Part shown: positions 61,501 to 64,000 of the stretch, in pieces | Layout: each line of letters begins with the position of its first letter | Numbering within the stretch: position 1 is the first letter of the stretch | NCBI RefSeq assembly: GCF_018320785.1 | Contig: NC_054877.1 | Coordinates: forward strand, 25,340,329-25,404,328 | DNA from: Cheilinus undulatus | Taxonomy: Eukaryota; Chordata; Actinopteri; Labriformes; Labridae | Direction: 5' to 3' | DNA: 64,000 nucleotides | The notes under the pieces: model-generated | What the model was told of the DNA's origin: nothing | Database searches by the model: none | What the model saw: only the letters and a program-made list of their open reading frames with translations | Position numbers and translations under genes: made by a program

Positions 61501-64000
61501 AGCAGGCATGAATACCAGTTTAAATATAGTGGAAAACTGCCTCCTCAAAGAGAAGTAAGGCATTGATAAGGGAATCATTAAGATCAAATGTAAACGATGT
61601 TGATGGATTGAACCAAATGGAACCGGTTCTCGATTCCCATCACTATGTACAGTTCAAAAGCACTGTCACAAAGACTGAAATCCATAGAAAAAATGCCGTA
61701 ATTCAAGGGGAGCTAGAGAAAGCCTCTTATTTTGGTAGGTGGTATAGCAACATGTCAGTTGAACCCTGCACTAAAATAAAATAATGGATCACACACAACA
61801 GTTAATAGATGTTCCTTAATTTTGACTGAACACCACACAGGCCTTCATCAAGGACCTTTTTATTAATAAATGTGTTGTAGAGATGCACTGATCTAATCCT
61901 GGCACAGATATATAAATCCAAACCAGACTCAAATAGCTATACTGAGTATCGGTGACAACGGGATGGAGGCAGAATCCACACAGCATGGAGGACACTAACA
62001 ACAAAGGCTGAGCAGCCTGATGTATTACAACTTTGTGAAACCAACAACCTCTACAACTAGAAGATTTGAAGGATGAAAGAAATGCTCCATCAGTTCACTA
62101 ACGTGTATGACATTACTAGCAACGAAAAAGCCTTGTACAACAAAAGAGTGCTCAGCTGTGGTACTTGGCACATGTATGTGTACAATGCAGCTTGTAGTCA
62201 ATGAGAGGTCATTGCAACAGCAGAGGAACAGTGATGTCATCACAAGAGGTGGACACATTGTAGGACAGACTGTGATTAAAAATTAGTCCCTTATTGTTAA
62301 TACAGCATTTTTAAGTTGGGAAAACCTGATCTGGCAGATATCCAGAACCAAGTTTATTGGATTAATGCTTTGCTAATGTATGGTTATAATGTGGTCAGTG
62401 CAATGCCCACCTGGGCTCGGGGGGCACCACCGATCACTGTCCCGTCGAGAACCCGCCAGACGCCAGCCCCCTTCATCATCCTCACCGTTCTGATCGTCAC
62501 GGGAGGAACGCCAATTCTCACTCTCTGAACGTATGAAGTCATGCTTCCTTGGCAGTCCAGTCCCCACATCTTCATAGTTACTTCTGACTGAAAAGAGCAG
62601 GGACAGGCTTATTGGCCATCGTCATTACATTCATATCTAATCCATATGAAAACTTTGTTTTTACTATGAAACAATATGAAAAGCTTGCATATGACATCAA
62701 TATTTCAGAGAAGTATATGGCTGGCTTTTACAACATTGACTGAAATAGTAGAAAGATCGACTTACTGTGATTCATTTGAAAATGTCCTGGAGCAGCATCT
62801 GTAAAGTTCACAGAGAGGAACAAGCAGATAAGCCAGAGCATTTGCCAGAGCATGTCATGTATTGATTATTTGAGTAACAATTTTAACACCAACCTGGGTC
62901 TTTCCGACCTGGCTTTTCAAACCTTCTGTCTCCCCTGGCGAGAAAACCACACATTCAACAAAGCAGGTTCACAAAGTGTCAATGGCTTCTATTGAAAATC
63001 CTTTGGAGTATTCAAATACCTTTCTTCCCAGCTCTGGGAGCGGTGCATCTCCCTCCCCCCGCGACCAAAACCTTCCACATCATCAAAACTTCTTTGGTAA
63101 AACCCTCCATCTCCTCTTCCCCTGCCTGCAAGTAATCCCAAAGTGAAATTATATGATTAATATGACCTGAAGAGTTCTACATGCTTTTTACTGTGTGCTT
63201 ATGCTGGGTATAATTTAGGATTTTTAACTTGTGAAAACAAATGACCTAATGTTGCTTAAACATAGGCAGATGGTTGCACAGAACATTTAAATTTCCCTTC
63301 CAAAATTATCTGAAAGTCTTCACCCAAACTCTGCACCCAGAAGCCGCAGGCACATCAGTGAATAAATTGCCAAAATTTAAACGATTTATAGGTTCTTCAT
63401 CATGGAAACACACAAAATATGTAAAACTGAACTACTTCATTAGTTTTTACAAATCTGCTGAATCATGATGCCATACTTTTCTTCTCCTTTTACATAAAGA
63501 GGATGTGCACAAAGTGGCTGTTGTGTTTTTCCATTTATCTGTCAACTGCATTGCGCCCACCCGTGACACTAATACACTCACAAATGTTTTTTCACCAAAG
63601 ACTAGGGTTTTATTGGGACAAATCCTTCATATCCATGACATTGCTTGTCAACAACCCTCCATTATAGTGATTCTTAATTATTAACTGAAGGACGGAATAT
63701 CAGTCATTGTCAATGGCAACATCATTCACTCCAGCTCTCAATTTTAAAGTTTAACACACATAGTTCCACCTGTTGGTATTTATGCTTAAAGCGAGATAGA
63801 AATCATGGCACAATTACATGTAACCTTGAATACGATCTTACCTCGACCCCTTGAGGTACTTCGGCCTCTTGGTGCCCCTGCTATCGGACCACCTCCTCGT
63901 CCTGTCAGCCGAAGTACAGCTGCACTGTTTACAGACATGGAAAAGTTTCTCTACAAATACAAAAGGGGAGGGGAAAATGGGGGAAAAACATACCATTAGC
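46417..64000 (-). CDS. gigyf2: GRB10-interacting GYF protein 2 (5' end beyond window)
   Basis: GIGYF2 is a cytoplasmic scaffold that joins 4EHP to represse mRNA translation and links to GRB10 signalling. Exons in coding order: 64000-63994 (partial), 63919-63842, 63125-63020, 62934-62894, 62798-62766, 62587-62411, 59886-59675, 59580-59439, 58260-58009, 57908-57733, 57650-57494, 57378-57212, 54130-54036, 52895-52767, 52620-52490, 52363-52263, 52016-51876, 51760-51602, 51523-51275, 51187-51065, 50935-50693, 50109-49907, 49807-49656, 49553-49351, 46741-46588, 46484-46417. All phases join, for about 1,232 residues. Features in order: RG-rich start (LTGRGGG), [10 protein letters not shown], the GYF domain split over two exons ([12 protein letters not shown] | [16 protein letters not shown]), a long Glu/Arg coiled coil with poly-Ala and poly-Gln, [21 protein letters not shown], the [17 protein letters not shown] motif, and the end EIETLEDF. 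The N-terminal 4EHP-binding motif lies off the right edge. Confidence 0.95.
47485..47665 (+). repeat. Fragment of the 60.3-kb TTAA element family
   Basis: The stretch TTTCAGCACACATTTTCTGAAAGGTGGAGAAA and its left flank match 60660-60800 with small changes. The ends are missing. It lies in the penultimate-side gigyf2 intron (46742-49350). Confidence 0.6.
48450..48520. repeat. Solo Tc1-type terminal segment
   Basis: AAAAAGTATTCGCCCCCTTTCTGATTCCTGATTTTTTGCACATTTTTG resembles Tc1-type termini (AAGTATTC.CCCCCTT). No partner end is seen in the same intron. Confidence 0.4.
50429..50692 (-). other. gigyf2: Open in-frame extension of a gigyf2 exon into its intron
   Basis: The frame of exon 50935-50693 continues without a stop through the donor ACT|GTACGT for 87 codons to a stop at 50429. 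The extension reads like protein ([28 protein letters not shown]), not like AT-rich intron. If the donor is skipped, GIGYF2 would be cut short with a novel tail. I recognise no family; a TE origin is possible. Confidence 0.45.
53126..53967 (+). mobile_element. Tc1-like element, internally deleted and frame-broken
   Basis: Ends read TACACTCATGGCCACTTCTTTAGGTATACCT and, inverted, TACACTCACCGGCCACATGATTAGGTACGCCT, the terminus of an abundant fish Tc1-like family. Between them are transposase pieces such as GGTCAGAGGAGAAAGACCAGACTG and GCTCACCAAAACTGGACAACAGAAGATTGG with stops. It sits in the intron 52896-54035 of gigyf2. Confidence 0.8.
55070..55605 (+). mobile_element. Short Tc1-like derivative keeping its transposase start
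   Basis: Inverted ends CAGTGCTTAACAAATTTATTAGACCACC (55070-55097) and its near-complement at 55578-55605, flanked by TA on the left. Near the right end, from ATG at 55494, the reading [20 protein letters not shown] looks like a Tc1 transposase N-terminus, then it stops; the rest of the gene is deleted. An AT microsatellite follows. It lies in the gigyf2 intron 54131-57211. Confidence 0.75.
55606..55634. repeat. (TA)n microsatellite
   Basis: GTGTGTATATATATATATATATATATATA directly abuts the right end of the Tc1 derivative. Confidence 0.9.
60313..60912. mobile_element. TTAA-flanked non-autonomous transposon (piggyBac-like ends)
   Basis: A 600-bp element starting AGGGGACATTAT and ending ATAATATGTCCCCT, flanked on both sides by TTAA (60309-60312, 60913-60916). 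It contains no transposase. A tRNA-derived SINE is inserted in it. It lies in the gigyf2 intron 59887-62410. Confidence 0.85.
60588..60655 (-). repeat. tRNA-derived SINE head
   Basis: On the minus strand TAGCTCATTGGG (60646-60635) matches a pol III A box and GGTTCAAATCC (60604-60594) is a perfect B box at tRNA spacing. A tRNA-like 5' start GCTGGATAGCTC is followed by a SINE-type tail (GGATAAAAGTGTCTG). The arms do not pair cleanly as a functional tRNA. Confidence 0.65.
61130..61450 (+). mobile_element. LINE 3'-end fragment
   Basis: The plus strand reads, across frame breaks, the C-terminus of a non-LTR retrotransposon ORF2: LQRVINTA, then [20 protein letters not shown] and [13 protein letters not shown]. 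There is no intact frame. Clade is likely CR1/L2/Rex-like by recognition only. Confidence 0.65.

Overview
The window is nuclear DNA from a vertebrate, almost certainly a teleost fish. Its genes are split by GT-AG introns, the intergenic DNA is AT-rich, and it carries many decayed Tc1/mariner, hAT, TTAA-type MITE, LINE and tRNA-SINE pieces typical of ray-finned fish. The six recognisable genes are the fish counterparts of genes on human 2q37 (PER2, HES6, ITM2C, GPR55, SNORC, GIGYF2). All were identified by reading the translated exons; no database search was run. The species cannot be named from this.

Layout, left to right. 1-3058: an upstream per2 intron filled with a Tc1 element that itself holds a LINE reverse-transcriptase scrap. 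3059-7854 (+): the 3' coding exons of per2, with a long 3' UTR to about 10.05 kb. 10.0-13.8 kb: intergenic DNA with an unexplained GC-rich exon-like island, a TTAA-flanked MITE and a 32-bp tandem repeat. 14222-15413 (-): hes6, complete in four coding exons. 16197-16774: an intact-ended hAT MITE. 17948-21590 (+): itm2c, complete in six coding exons, with a CRE/E-box cluster in intron 1. 25311-28120 (-): a gpr55-type receptor in two coding exons. 29.2-30.6 kb: a dead Tc1 transposon. 34542-41492 (-): snorc in three coding exons, whose large first intron holds satellite-like repeats. 42.7-44.5 kb: a Tc1 copy interrupted by an hAT copy. 46417-64000 (-): gigyf2, 26 coding exons visible, the 5' end lying beyond the right edge.

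Functionally this is a conserved synteny block, not an operon or pathway: a circadian repressor (PER2), a neurogenic bHLH repressor (HES6), a BRICHOS membrane protein (ITM2C), a lysolipid-type GPCR (GPR55), a cartilage transmembrane proteoglycan (SNORC) and a translational-repression scaffold (GIGYF2). hes6 and itm2c are divergently oriented about 2.5 kb apart; gpr55, snorc and gigyf2 lie in tandem on the minus strand.

I found no clearly new biological system. The items most worth a second look are a six-copy pentapeptide repeat in PER2, an in-frame 84-nt intron in snorc, an open 88-codon extension in a gigyf2 intron, an intron splitting TM6 from TM7 of the receptor, an exon-like GC island downstream of per2, and a compact CRE/E-box/D-box-like palindrome in itm2c intron 1.
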